Shown in pieces: positions 37,186 through 44,817 of a DNA stretch of 64,000 nt; positions within the stretch are counted from its first letter, which is position 1, and every line of letters begins with the position of its first letter. Position numbers and translations under genes: made by a program. Where the stretch lies: assembly GCA_003605055.1 (NCBI GenBank), contig QZKP01000040.1, positions 1 to 64,000 on the forward strand, given 5' to 3'. This DNA comes from Desulfarculus sp. (lineage in GTDB: Bacteria; Desulfobacterota; Desulfarculia; Desulfarculales; Desulfarculaceae). The notes under the pieces were generated by a model. That model saw nothing but the letters and a program-made list of their open reading frames with translations. It ran no database searches and was not told the DNA's origin.

Positions 37186-38126
37186 GCCGCCTCCTGGGTG
37201 CGCAGCGCGGCCCGCAGACGGGCCGAGCGGGCGCGGGGGTTGTCCTCCACCTCCTGGGGCCGGGGGCGCCGCAGGCGGCCCAGGGGGGTGAAGAGCGGCC
37301 GGCGGCCGCAGGCGCACACCGGCAGCCCCGGCGGGCAGGTGCAGGGCCGGGCCCAGCGGCTGACGGCCTGCTTCACGCGCCGGTCCTCCAGGCTGTGGTA
37401 GCAGAGCACCGCCAGGCGGCCGCCCGGGGCCAGCCAGCGCGGCGCCTGCTCCAGGAAGCGCTCCAGCATGCCCAGCTCGTCGTTGACCGCCAGGCGCAGG
37501 GCCTGAAAGACCTGGGTGGCCGGGTGCAGCTTGCGCCGGCGGCGCTCGGCGGCGGGCAGGGCCGCGCTCACCAGCTCGGCCAGGCGGCCGGTGGTGGCGA
37601 TGGGCTCCTCACCCTGGGCGGCGGCCAGGGCCCGGGCGATGCGCCGGGCAAAAGGCTCCTCGCCCAGCCTGGCCAACAGGCGGGCCAGCTCATCTTCGCC
37701 GAGTCTGGCCAGGAGCTGGGCGGCGGACTCCCCCCGGCCGGACATGCGCATGTCCAGGGGGGCGTCCTGCCGGAAGCTGAAGCCGCGCGCCGCCTGGTCC
37801 AGTTGCATGGAGCTGACCCCCAGGTCCAACAGGATGCCGTCGGCCGGCCCCCGTCCCCAGGCCTGCAGCTCGTCGCCGATGTGATCGAAGGTGGCTTCCA
37901 CCAGCCGCACCCTGTCCGCATAGGGCTCCAATTGGCGCCGGGCCGACTGCAAGGCCTGCGGGTCCCGGTCCAGACCCAAGAGCAGCCCGGCCGGAGCCGA
38001 GGCGGTCAGAAGGGCGGCGGCGTGGCCGGCGGCGCCCACGGTGCCGTCCACGTAGAGGCCGCCGCGCCCCGGCTCCAGGGCGGCGAGCACCTCGGCCAGC
38101 ATTACCGGCCGGTGCCCGGCGCCCAT
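37182..38126 (-). CDS. rsmH: 16S rRNA (cytosine(1402)-N4)-methyltransferase
   Basis: An SAM-dependent methyltransferase for N4 of C1402 in 16S rRNA. Its 314 residues begin HRPVMLAEVLAAL, typical for RsmH, then the SAM-binding YVDGTVGAAGHAAALL, LLDLGVSSMQLDQAARGFSF, and the C-terminal CYHSLEDRRVKQA. It lies between mraZ (3 bases) and ftsL (overlap), the universal position in dcw clusters. Confidence 0.96.
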   Translation of the reverse strand: MGAGHRPVMLAEVLAALEPGRGGLYVDGTVGAAGHAAALLTASAPAGLLLGLDRDPQALQSARRQLEPYADRVRLVEATFDHIGDELQAWGRGPADGILLDLGVSSMQLDQAARGFSFRQDAPLDMRMSGRGESAAQLLARLGEDELARLLARLGEEPFARRIARALAAAQGEEPIATTGRLAELVSAALPAAERRRRKLHPATQVFQALRLAVNDELGMLERFLEQAPRWLAPGGRLAVLCYHSLEDRRVKQAVSRWARPCTCPPGLPVCACGRRPLFTPLGRLRRPRPQEVEDNPRARSARLRAALRTQEAA

Positions 38127-38129
38127 GAC

Positions 38130-38570
38130 TTAGATCCCCAGCTCGGCCATGAAGGAACTGAGGTCTCCGAAGTTCTCTTGAATGCGCGTCCGCTCCTGGT
38201 ACCAGCGCTCCTTGTCCCAGAGCTCGAAGTTGTTCTGCATGCCTACCAGGAGCACCTGTCCGTCCAGGCCCGCCAGCTCCCGCAGGGGCTGGGGGACGAG
38301 GACCCGGCCTTGTTTGTCCAGGGTGCAGTCGGTGGCGCCGCTGATAAAATAACGCCGGAAGGCCTGCACGCGCGGGTCCACCTGGGACTGGCGGCTGACC
38401 TTGTCTGCTATGCTGCGCCACTCCTCGTGGGGGTAGCACACCAAGCAGCGGTCGGAGGTGGTGAGCACCACCCGCTCGTCGCGCCGGGCCTTGAGCACGT
38501 CGCGGAAGCGGGCGGGTACGGCCACCCGACCCTTGGCGTCGAGATTATGCAGCGACCAACCCGTGAACAC
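38130..38570 (-). CDS. mraZ: Transcriptional regulator MraZ
   Basis: A 146-residue protein with two SpoVT-AbrB-like repeats: one starting SLHNLDAKGRVAVPARFRDVL, the second TLDKQGRVLVPQPLREL, each with the DxxGR motif. MraZ forms ring-shaped oligomers and binds TGGG direct repeats in its own promoter. Exactly such repeats lie 24-57 bases upstream of the start codon, so autoregulation of the dcw cluster is very likely. It is the first gene of the cluster. Confidence 0.96.
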   Translation of the reverse strand: MFTGWSLHNLDAKGRVAVPARFRDVLKARRDERVVLTTSDRCLVCYPHEEWRSIADKVSRQSQVDPRVQAFRRYFISGATDCTLDKQGRVLVPQPLRELAGLDGQVLLVGMQNNFELWDKERWYQERTRIQENFGDLSSFMAELGI

Positions 38571-38593
38571 CTGGACTCCTTGGGCAGGAGTAA

Positions 38594-38627
38594 CCCACTA
38601 ATCCCCACTAAAACCCACCTGGACCCA
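38594..38627 (-). promoter_or_regulatory. MraZ operator: four TGGG boxes with 10-bp period
   Basis: On the minus strand TGGG occurs at four positions exactly ten bases apart (complement CCCA at 38594, 38604, 38614 and 38624). The repeat unit is TGGGnnnnnn with a partially conserved TTAG or CAGG tail. The first box shares its T with the end of the -10 hexamer, so bound MraZ would cover the transcription start. Confidence 0.9.
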
Positions 38628-38656
38628 CTATAGGGGGGTGAAAGACCGCATGTCAA
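38627..38656 (-). promoter_or_regulatory. dcw cluster promoter (sigma70 type)
   Basis: On the minus strand TTGACA (38656-38651) and TATAGT (38632-38627) are separated by 18 bases. It lies directly upstream of the MraZ boxes and about 60 bases before mraZ. Confidence 0.8.
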
Positions 38657-38776
38657 GAAATAAACAACAAAAAAGGCACATTCTGTCTTCCTGGGCCTGA
38701 TACTCTCCACCCCTGGTAGGACCCAAGAACCGGCACCCCACTTTTGGGGGTTCGCTTAGCAAAAAACCAGCGTTTA

Positions 38777-38798
38777 TAGGCTCAGAGTTCTGAGCCTA
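38777..38798. repeat. Perfect 10-bp inverted repeat
   Basis: TAGGCTCAGA and TCTGAGCCTA flank a central GT. On the minus strand TTTTTT occurs about a dozen bases after the repeat, so an operator or an atypical terminator are both possible. Confidence 0.5.
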
Positions 38799-39133
38799 GC
38801 GCGCCGGGCGAAGGGCGGCCCCGCGGCCGTCTCTGGCCGGGGCCAACGGCGGGTTGGGCTGGTGGTAGAAGGTGGGGCGATTGCTCCGGCCGGACTCCAC
38901 GGCCGCGCGCCGGGGCCGCCGCCTCCAGCGCCCTGGCAGGCGCCGTGGGTTGCGTCGCAGCCAAGGGCGCGGCTGCAGGGTCCGGCCAACCGGTCTCGCC
39001 GGCAGCTAACCGGCGGTGCTTGCCCATGCTCCGGCTCGCGCCTGCTTCTTCCGTCCCGGAGCAACCCATGACCATCTCCCTGCGCGTGCGCATCAGCGAC
39101 GCCGGACGCCGCTGACGCGACTGCGCTGCCGCC

Positions 39134-39157
39134 GCGCACCACGCCGCGCACCACGCC
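39134..39157. repeat. Two tandem copies of a 12-bp unit
   Basis: GCGCACCACGCC is repeated twice in direct succession, followed by a partial third copy (GCGCA). Confidence 0.55.
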
Positions 39158-39421
39158 GCGCAAAGAAAAGCTGAGCGGCCCGCCAACTCCAGATCGCAGT
39201 GCAACGCGCCGGCCAACAGCGCGCGCGACGACGATGCGCGCAACGACAATTTCGATGCGTGCTGAAAAAACCGCCGCCGCCCGCGCGTGGCTGGCATCGC
39301 AAACGAGCCCTTAATTGCGCGGTGAAACGAGGCCGGGTGCGCGCGGCCCCGCGGCGACGGGCTCGGAGAAGAGAAACTGGTTTGCACCCCGGTGGCAAAG
39401 GCTTTTTTTGGGCAATGCATG

Positions 39422-39451
39422 TTGACGCCCGTTGTCTCAGGGTGTTATGCT
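39422..39451 (+). promoter_or_regulatory. Candidate sigma70 promoter for the HU gene
   Basis: TTGACG (39422-39427) with TATGCT (39446-39451) at an 18-base spacer. It implies a leader of about 175 bases before the HU start codon. Confidence 0.55.
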
Positions 39452-39574
39452 GCTTTTAGTTTTTGAACACATGCAATTTTTACATTGGCGGCGTAGCGAC
39501 TGGGACATCCTGGATTTGCCTTTGTCCTCGAGAGCCGCAGCATTGAATCGCACCGATGCCCAACCAATAAGCGT

Positions 39575-39593
39575 CCTCCCCAACGTGGGGAGG
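39575..39593 (+). promoter_or_regulatory. Leader hairpin upstream of HU
   Basis: CCTCCCCA pairs perfectly with TGGGGAGG around a three-base loop, 40 bases before the HU ATG. The 3' arm resembles a ribosome-binding sequence sequestered in a stem. A role in mRNA stability or translation is possible. Confidence 0.45.
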
Positions 39594-39633
39594 CGAGAAA
39601 AAGCAAACCAGGAGAAAAGGATTAGGAGGAGGC

Positions 39634-39924
39634 ATGGCTAAGACACCGGCCACCAAGGCGGACATGATCGACAAGGTTGCCAAAGACGCTGGCATCTCCA
39701 AGGTGGCGGCCAAGGCTGCCCTGGAGTCTTTCGTCGATATGTGCCGCAAAGAGGTAAAGGCCGGCCGCTCCTTCCGGGTGGCCGGACTGGGCACCTTCGC
39801 GCTCAAGAAGAGCAAGGCCCGCAAAGGCGTGAATCCTGCCACGGGACAGCCCATCAAGATCAAGGCCAGCAAGCGCATGGTCTTCAAGATGAGTTCCGCG
39901 GTGAAGGGTCAGCTAAACAAGTAG
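39634..39924 (+). CDS. HU family DNA-binding protein
   Basis: A 96-residue HU/IHF-type nucleoid protein. The N-terminal helical dimerisation part (KADMIDKVAKDAGISKVAAKAALESFV) is followed by the beta-arm region with the family signature GRSFRVAGLGTFALKKSKARKGVNPATGQPIKIKA, including the Pro that intercalates into DNA in the arm. AGGAGGAGG precedes the ATG. HU-alpha, HU-beta and IHF-like assignments cannot be separated here. It has a long leader and its own promoter. Confidence 0.94.
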   Translation: MAKTPATKADMIDKVAKDAGISKVAAKAALESFVDMCRKEVKAGRSFRVAGLGTFALKKSKARKGVNPATGQPIKIKASKRMVFKMSSAVKGQLNK

Positions 39925-40237
39925 GCTCCCCTCTTCTTGCGCAGGGGCCGGCTCTGCCCCCACAAGGCCGGCTCCCGCAGAGCCAAGCGCCTGGCTGCCC
40001 GCGCGGGAGCGCAGGGCGGCGCGGCGGTGGAGGCCAGGGTTGGCTCAGGGGCGATTGCCGCTGAGCAGGGCGCGGCCGCGAAAGGCCTCCATAACCGTAG
40101 GGCGGTATGAATTCGTGCCTGGTCAGAGTCCAGGCCGGGTGGGGGAGCGCCGCAATGACCAGCCCGCCTGCACCACCGGTGGTGCAGGCGGGCTTATTTG
40201 TGCTTACCTTAGGACCAGGCGCTAAGGGAGAAGCGGC
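39925..40237. other. 313-base region between HU and the HsdR-N-like gene
   Basis: There is no protein frame of note. The sequence is rich in GC hairpins, including a 34-base perfect palindrome at its right end (listed separately). A small structured RNA is possible but no known family was recognised. Confidence 0.4.
40161..40194 (+). terminator. 34-base perfect palindrome, likely terminator
   Basis: A 17-bp stem beginning AGCCCGCCTGCACCACC is followed by its exact reverse complement with no spacer, then TTATTTGTGCTT. The size suggests a strong transcription end for the HU region, although a protein-binding palindrome is also possible. Confidence 0.55.
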
Positions 40238-40750
40238 ATGGACGCGCAGCGCGATCTGATCAGCGGGCAGCCCCTGCCCCCGGGCGATGACGAGCCGGTG
40301 CGGCAGCAGATCGAGGCCCTGCTCTTAGGGCTGGGCTATGACCGCAGCGAGGTGACGGTGGACGCGGCCCGCGAGGTCATGAGCGACGGCGACCGTCTGC
40401 GGGTGCTGGCGGACCTGCTGGTGCACAGCCAGGGCCGGCCGGCTTTGGCGCTGCGCTGCGCGCGGGGCTCAGTGGTCACGCGCGAAAAAGAGGCCCTGGC
40501 CGTCGCCCGCCTGATCCACGAGCACTGGCTGCCCCTGGCCGTAGTCAGCAACGGCGCGGATGCGGAGCTGCTGGACACCCTGAGCGGCCGGGTGCTGGCC
40601 TATGGGCTAGCCGCCATCCCCGGCCCGCAGGAGCTGGCCGCCCGCCTGGCCGGGGCAGCCGCGCACCATCCCACCCCGCAGGAGACCCAGCAGGCGGCCC
40701 GGGTGTACGCGGCCTTCAGCGCCTTCCACTGCCAGGCCTACTGCCGCTAA
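40238..40750 (+). CDS. Type I restriction enzyme R-subunit N-terminal-like (HSDR_N) domain protein
   Basis: A 170-residue stand-alone protein resembling the HSDR_N/HSDR_N_2 family (nuclease-like N-terminal domain of HsdR). Visible features are VRQQIEALLLGLGYDRSEV near the N-terminus, GRPALALRCARGSVVTREKEALAVARLI in the centre (the position of the PD-(D/E)xK core), and the C-terminal helices. The acidic residues expected for an active nuclease core are not clearly present, so catalysis is doubtful. No helicase or methylase genes are nearby. The protein type is frequent in Desulfobacterota, with unknown function. Confidence 0.75.
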   Translation: MDAQRDLISGQPLPPGDDEPVRQQIEALLLGLGYDRSEVTVDAAREVMSDGDRLRVLADLLVHSQGRPALALRCARGSVVTREKEALAVARLIHEHWLPLAVVSNGADAELLDTLSGRVLAYGLAAIPGPQELAARLAGAAAHHPTPQETQQAARVYAAFSAFHCQAYCR

Positions 40751-40761
40751 GACGGCCGGCT

Positions 40762-40795
40762 AAAAAAAGAGGGAGCGCCATCTCTGGCGCTCCCT
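40762..40795 (-). terminator. Rho-independent terminator after fdhA
   Basis: A perfect 10-bp stem AGGGAGCGCC / GGCGCTCCCT with a six-base loop (40770-40795), followed on the minus strand by seven T (complement 40762-40768). It lies 22 bases after the fdhA stop and may act for the convergent HSDR_N gene too. Confidence 0.85.
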
Positions 40796-40816
40796 GATCT
40801 GCGGACAGGCCTTTGC

Positions 40817-43513
40817 TCAGGCGGCCTTGGCCACCTGCACCGCGCAGACCTTGTACTCGGGAATCTTGGACACCGGGTCCAGGGCCGGGTTGGTCAAGAG
40901 ATTGGCCGCGGCCTCGGCGTAGTGGAATGGGATGAAGATCACCCCCCGCCCCACCCGCTCGGTGACCCAGGCCTTGGCCTGTATCTCGCCCCGGCGGGAG
41001 GCCACCCGCACCTGGTCGCCGTTGGCCAGGCCCAGGGACTGGGCGTCGGCCGGGTTTATCTCCACCAGGCACTCGGGCGCCATGTCCTCCAGGCCCACCG
41101 CGCGGCGGGTCATGGTGCCGGTGTGGTACTGATATAAAATTCGGCCGGTGGTCAGGGTGTAGGGATAAGCCTCGTCGGGCAGCTCGGCCGGCTCGGCGTG
41201 CTCCACCGCGTGGAACAGGCCCTTGCCGCGCGAGAAGCTGTCCACGTGCAGCACGCAGGTGCCGCCGTGCTCGGTGTCCGGGCAGGGCCAGTGCAGGCCG
41301 CCCAGCTCCTCCAGGCGCTGGTAGTTGATGCCGGCGTAGGAGGGCGTCACCTTGGCGACCTCCTCCATGATCTCCGCGGGCCCGCCGTAGCCCCAGCTTC
41401 CGCCCAGGCGCTTGCCCAGCTCGGCGATGATCTTCCAGTCCGGCCAGGCCTGGCCCGGCGGGCTGGCCGCCTTGCGTATGCGCTGCACCCGGCGCTCGGT
41501 GTTGGTGAAGGTGCCGTCCTTTTCGGCCCAGCAGGCGCTGGGCAGCACCACGTCCGCCTCCTGGGCGGTCTCGCTGAGGAAGATGTCCTGCACCACCAAA
41601 AAGGGCAGCTTGGCCAGGGCCTTCCGGAGGTGGTTCAGGTCCGGGTCCGAGAGCAGGGAGTTCTCGCCCATGATGTACAGGGCCTTGAGCTTGCCCTGCG
41701 CGGCGGCGTCTATCATCTCGGTGACGGTCAGGCCGGGCTTATCGCTGAGGCTGGCCAGTCCCCAGGCCTGGGCGAACCTGGCCCGCATCTCGGGGTTGGC
41801 CACCTTCTGGTAGGCGGGGAAGTCCGTGGGCAGGGCGCCCATGTCGCAGGCCCCCTGCACGTTGTTCTGGCCGCGCAGGGGGTTCACGCCGGCCGACTCC
41901 TTGCCCACGTTGCCGGTGGCCATGGCCAGGTTGGCCAGGGCCTTGACGTTGTCCGTGCCCACCGTGTGCTGGGTGATGCCCATGGCGTAGAAGATGCCGG
42001 CCCGCTCGGCCGCGCCGAACAACCGCGCCGCGGCCTCAATGTCCGCGGCCGGCACGCCGGTGATCTTCTCCACCGTGGCCGGGTCGTATTTTTTCAGCGA
42101 CTCCTTCAAGGCCTCGAAGCCCTCGGTGCGCTTATCTATGAACTTTTGGTCCTGCAGGCCGTCGCGCAGGATCACGTGCAGCAGGCCGTTGACCAGGGCC
42201 AGGTCCGTGCCCGGCCGCTGCCGCAGCCAGATGGCCGCGTCCTGCACCAGGGGTATGCGCCGGGGGTCGGCCACGATGATCTTGGCGCCCTTGTGCAGCA
42301 CCGCGCGGCGCATCACCGTGCCGATCACCGGATGGTTCTCTGTGGTGTTGGAGCCTATGACCAGCATCACCGGGCAGTCTTCGATCTCGGCGATGGAGTT
42401 GGTCATGGCGCCGGAGCCGTAGGAGGCGGCCAGACCGGCCACCGTGGAGCTGTGTCAGAGACGTGCGCAGTGGTCCACGTTGTGCGTGCCCACCGCGCTG
42501 CGGATCAGCTTCTGGAAGAGGTAGTTCTCCTCGTTGGTCACCCGCGCCGAGGACAGCCCGCCGATGGCGTCGGGCCCCTCGCTGGCCATGATCTCCTTGA
42601 ACTTGGCCGCCACCAGGTCCAGGGCCTCGCCCCAGGTGGCCTCCCGGAAGGAGCCGTTCTCCTTGATCAGGGGCGTGGTGAGGCGGTCGGGCGAATGCAC
42701 GAAGTCGTAACCGAAGCGGCCCTTGACGCAGAGCCGGCCGAAGTTGGGGCCCTGGTTGTCCGCGGCGGTGATCTTGACGATCTTGCCCCGCTTGGTGTGG
42801 AGGTACATCTGGCAGCCCACCCCGCAGTAGGGGCAGGTGGTCTTGGTCTTGCTGGTCTCCCAGGTGCGAGCCTGGCCCCGGGCCTTCTTCTCGGTCAGCG
42901 CGCCCACCGGGCAGGCCTGAACGCACTGTCCGCAGAACACGCAGTCCGAAAGATGATAGGCCCGGTCCCCGGCGGTCACGATCTTGGCCCGCGCGCCCCG
43001 GTAGCCGAAGCCGATGGCCCGGTTCACCTGCACCTCGTTGCAGGCCTGCACGCAACGGCCGCAGAGGATGCACTTGCTGAAGTCCCGCACGATCAGCGGG
43101 TTGTCCTGCTCGATGGGATAGGTCTGGGTCATGCCCAGGAAACGACCCGCCTGCACCCCGTACTCATAGGCCAGGGCCTGCAGGCCGCAGGCGCCGTTGG
43201 CCTCGCACAGCAGGCAGTTATGGTCCCCGCTGGAGAGCAATAGCTCCACGTTCAGGCGCCGGGCCGTGTGCACCTTGCCCGTGTCGGTGGACACCTCCAT
43301 GCCCGCCGCGGCCGGCAGGGCGCAAGAGGCCACCAGGGTGCGGGCGCCCTTGACCTCCACCAGGCAGATGCGGCAGGCCCCGGTGGGCGTGGCGTCCTTC
43401 AAGTAGCACAGGGTGGGGATGCGTACCCCGTTGCGCCAGGCCACCTGCAGGATGGTTTCGCCAGGGGTGAACTCCAACTCCCGGCCGTCAATGGTGAGCT
43501 TGGACTGAGCCAT
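40817..43513 (-). CDS. fdhA: Formate dehydrogenase alpha subunit, selenocysteine-containing
   Basis: One continuous 898-residue frame interrupted by a single TGA at 42457-42455, codon 353, in HNVDHCARL-Sec-HSSTVAGLAASYGSGAMTNS, the hallmark active-site segment of molybdenum/tungsten formate dehydrogenases. The N-terminal 220 residues form a NuoG-like iron-sulfur module (plant-type 2Fe-2S cysteines, CLLCEANGACGLQAL, CILCGRCVQACNEV, CVFCGQCVQACPVGALTEKK); CPYCGVGC near residue 225 starts the bis-MGD catalytic domain. It resembles the soluble cytoplasmic FdhA of acetogens. No NuoE/F-like partner genes are adjacent, so the electron acceptor is open. FdhD is at 19-20 kb. Confidence 0.94.
42425..42443 (-). 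promoter_or_regulatory. SECIS element of fdhA
   Basis: Eleven bases after the UGA, GGTGGCC and GGCCGCC form a 7-bp stem (one G-U pair) around the loop GGTCT. The same GGUCU sits at the apex of the E. coli fdhF SECIS at the same distance from its UGA. Confidence 0.8.
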
Positions 43514-43571
43514 GGCTTACTCCACGGGCGTTAATCTAAATGATGCTGGGCCTTGAGAATCTAATCCGTTT

Positions 43572-43600
43572 TGCATATGCCATTTCGCTGCCGAAGTCAA
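43572..43600 (-). promoter_or_regulatory. Candidate promoter for fdhA
   Basis: On the minus strand TTGACT (43600-43595) and TATGCA (43577-43572) are separated by 17 bases, about 60 bases before the fdhA ATG. The -35 is good and the -10 is weak. Confidence 0.5.
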
Positions 43601-43630
43601 TGGCTAAGCACCCCGCGCGGGAATGCAAAG

Positions 43631-43671
43631 GCCGATGAGGCGGCGACAAATCGCCTTTCATCCCTATCGGC
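43631..43671. promoter_or_regulatory. Composite inverted repeat upstream of the fdhA promoter
   Basis: GCCGAT and ATCGGC enclose an inner GGCGA/TCGCC hairpin with a four-base loop. It lies just upstream of the fdhA -35 box, so an activator site is more likely than a terminator. No known motif is matched. Confidence 0.4.
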
Positions 43672-43774
43672 TTAGTAGTGATTATCCCACAGCCAGCCGG
43701 GGCAAAGGAAGGCCCTTTCGCCGGCCGGAGCCTATGCGCGGGCCGCGGCGGCTGCCGCGGAGCGGGCCGCCCGG

Positions 43775-43803
43775 TTTGGTCCGCCAGCCCGGTTGTCTAT
43801 AAT
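43775..43803 (+). promoter_or_regulatory. Candidate promoter for mscS
   Basis: A perfect -10 TATAAT (43798-43803) with a weak -35 TTTGGT (43775-43780) at 17 bases. It is followed by a leader of about 95 bases. Confidence 0.55.
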
Positions 43804-43906
43804 GGACCAAAGGCCTCTGGCCCGGATGGCGCGGCCGGACGCGGGGCCGCGGATGAATCCACGACCGCAGACGGGCCGCGGGCGCCCGTACAAAGGAGGA
43901 AGTCTT

Positions 43907-44727
43907 ATGGAAAGCCTGCTCAGCGAGATCAAGCAGTGGATAGCCCGTACGGCCTGAGCCTGCTGGGGGCCGTGCTCATCCTGGTGCTGGGCTTCATGGC
44001 CTCCCGGATGGTGGTGCGCCTCATCCAGAAGATAATGCGCCGGGCCAAGATGGAGGAGACCCTGGTCTCCTTCGGCGGCAACCTGCTGCGCTTCGGGCTC
44101 TACGCCTTCGTGATCATCGCCGCCCTGAACCGGGTGGGCTTTCAGACCGCCTCCATCATCGCGGTGCTGGGCGCCGCCGGCCTGGCCATCGCCCTGTCCA
44201 TGCAGGCCAACCTGGCCAACCTGGCCGCCGGCGTCTTGATCCTGGTCTTCCGGCCCTTCAAGCTGGGCGATACCATCGAGACCTCCAGGACCCTGGGCAG
44301 CGTGGAGGTCATCACCATCACCAACACCCAGGTCCGGGAGCCGGACGGCAGGCTGGTGATCCTGCCCAACAACAAGGTCTTCACCGAAAAGCTGGTCAAC
44401 GTCAGCGCGGCCAAGGTGCGGCGCATAGACCTGGTGGTGGGCATCGGCTACGACGACGACCTGCTCAAGGCCAAGCGGGTGTTGCAGGAAATCCTGGCCC
44501 AGGATCCCCGGGTGCTGGCCGAGCCCGCGCCCGCGGTGCAGGTGTTGGAGCTGGCCGACAGCAGCGTGAACCTGGCCGTGCGGCCCTGGGTGAACAACGC
44601 CGACTGGTGGGCCGCCCGCTGCGACCTGACCGAGCGCATCAAGCTGCGCCTGGACGCCGAGGGCGTCTCCATGCCCTTCCCGCAACGCGACGTGCACCTG
44701 CACTCCGCCGCCCCGTCCCCGGCCTGA
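43907..44727 (+). CDS. MscS-family mechanosensitive channel, apparent frameshift near residue 13
   Basis: A good AAAGGAGG site and ATG at 43907 start MESLLSEIKQWIA, but this frame ends at a TGA after 16 codons. The next frame continues immediately with YGLSLLGAVLILVLGFMAS and the full channel: TM helices, the pore-lining GAAGLAIALSMQANLANLAAGVLILVFRPFKLGDTIE, and the beta domain with VLPNNKVFTEKLVN. The total of 821 bases is one short of 274 codons, so one base is missing near 43945-43955. It is either a sequencing error or a real mutation. A GTG at 43936 could start a 263-residue product. Small-conductance channels of this type release solutes on hypo-osmotic shock. Confidence 0.75.
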
Positions 44728-44743
44728 GCCCAGGCATCAGAAA

Positions 44744-44772
44744 GGCCCGCCGGGGAGGCTACCCGGCGGGCC
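44744..44772 (+). terminator. Terminator after mscS
   Basis: GGCCCGCCGGG and CCCGGCGGGCC form an 11-bp stem with a seven-base loop, followed by GGCTGTTTGAG. It lies between convergent mscS and cydB. Confidence 0.65.
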
Positions 44773-44817
44773 GGCTGTTTGAGATTTGCGGCCCCCCGAT
44801 TGGGGCCGGCGCCCGGG

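Larger units (their letters stand above)
38660..39420. other. About 760 bases between dcw promoter and HU promoter without a clear gene
   Basis: The segment is GC-rich between roughly 38800 and 39400. Open frames on both strands here encode Arg/Ala/Pro-rich low-complexity peptides without ribosome sites or recognisable domains, so none is called. It holds a 10-bp inverted repeat, a short tandem repeat and many CGCG-type palindromes. I compared it by eye with RNase P RNA, tmRNA and SRP RNA signatures and found no match. Confidence 0.4.
43514..43906. other. 393-base divergent regulatory region between fdhA and mscS
   Basis: No protein gene. It contains candidate promoters for both flanking genes and a structured inverted repeat, all listed separately. 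Confidence 0.5.

Noticed and set aside
38782-39420. Minus-strand open frame of 212 codons in the dcw-HU gap
   Set aside because: No ribosome site, an Arg/Ala/Pro-rich translation with no recognisable domain, and it overlaps equally long frames on the other strand.
39199-39459. Plus-strand Arg-rich 86-codon frame before HU
   Set aside because: It runs through the HU promoter, has no ribosome site and ends in an unlikely sequence. Resemblance to histone-H1-like tails is only compositional.
39925-40160. tmRNA, SRP RNA, RNase P RNA or 6S RNA downstream of HU
   Set aside because: No characteristic conserved segments (for example GAGGAAAGTCCGGGC of RNase P) were found by eye on either strand.
40817-42442. 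Two separate formate dehydrogenase fragments as a pseudogene
   Set aside because: The interrupting TGA is at the known selenocysteine codon and a SECIS-like stem follows. All other parts are intact.
43631-43671. Molybdenum-cofactor riboswitch upstream of fdhA
   Set aside because: The hairpin lies upstream of the likely -35/-10 elements, so it would not be in the fdhA transcript, and its sequence does not match the motif as I know it.
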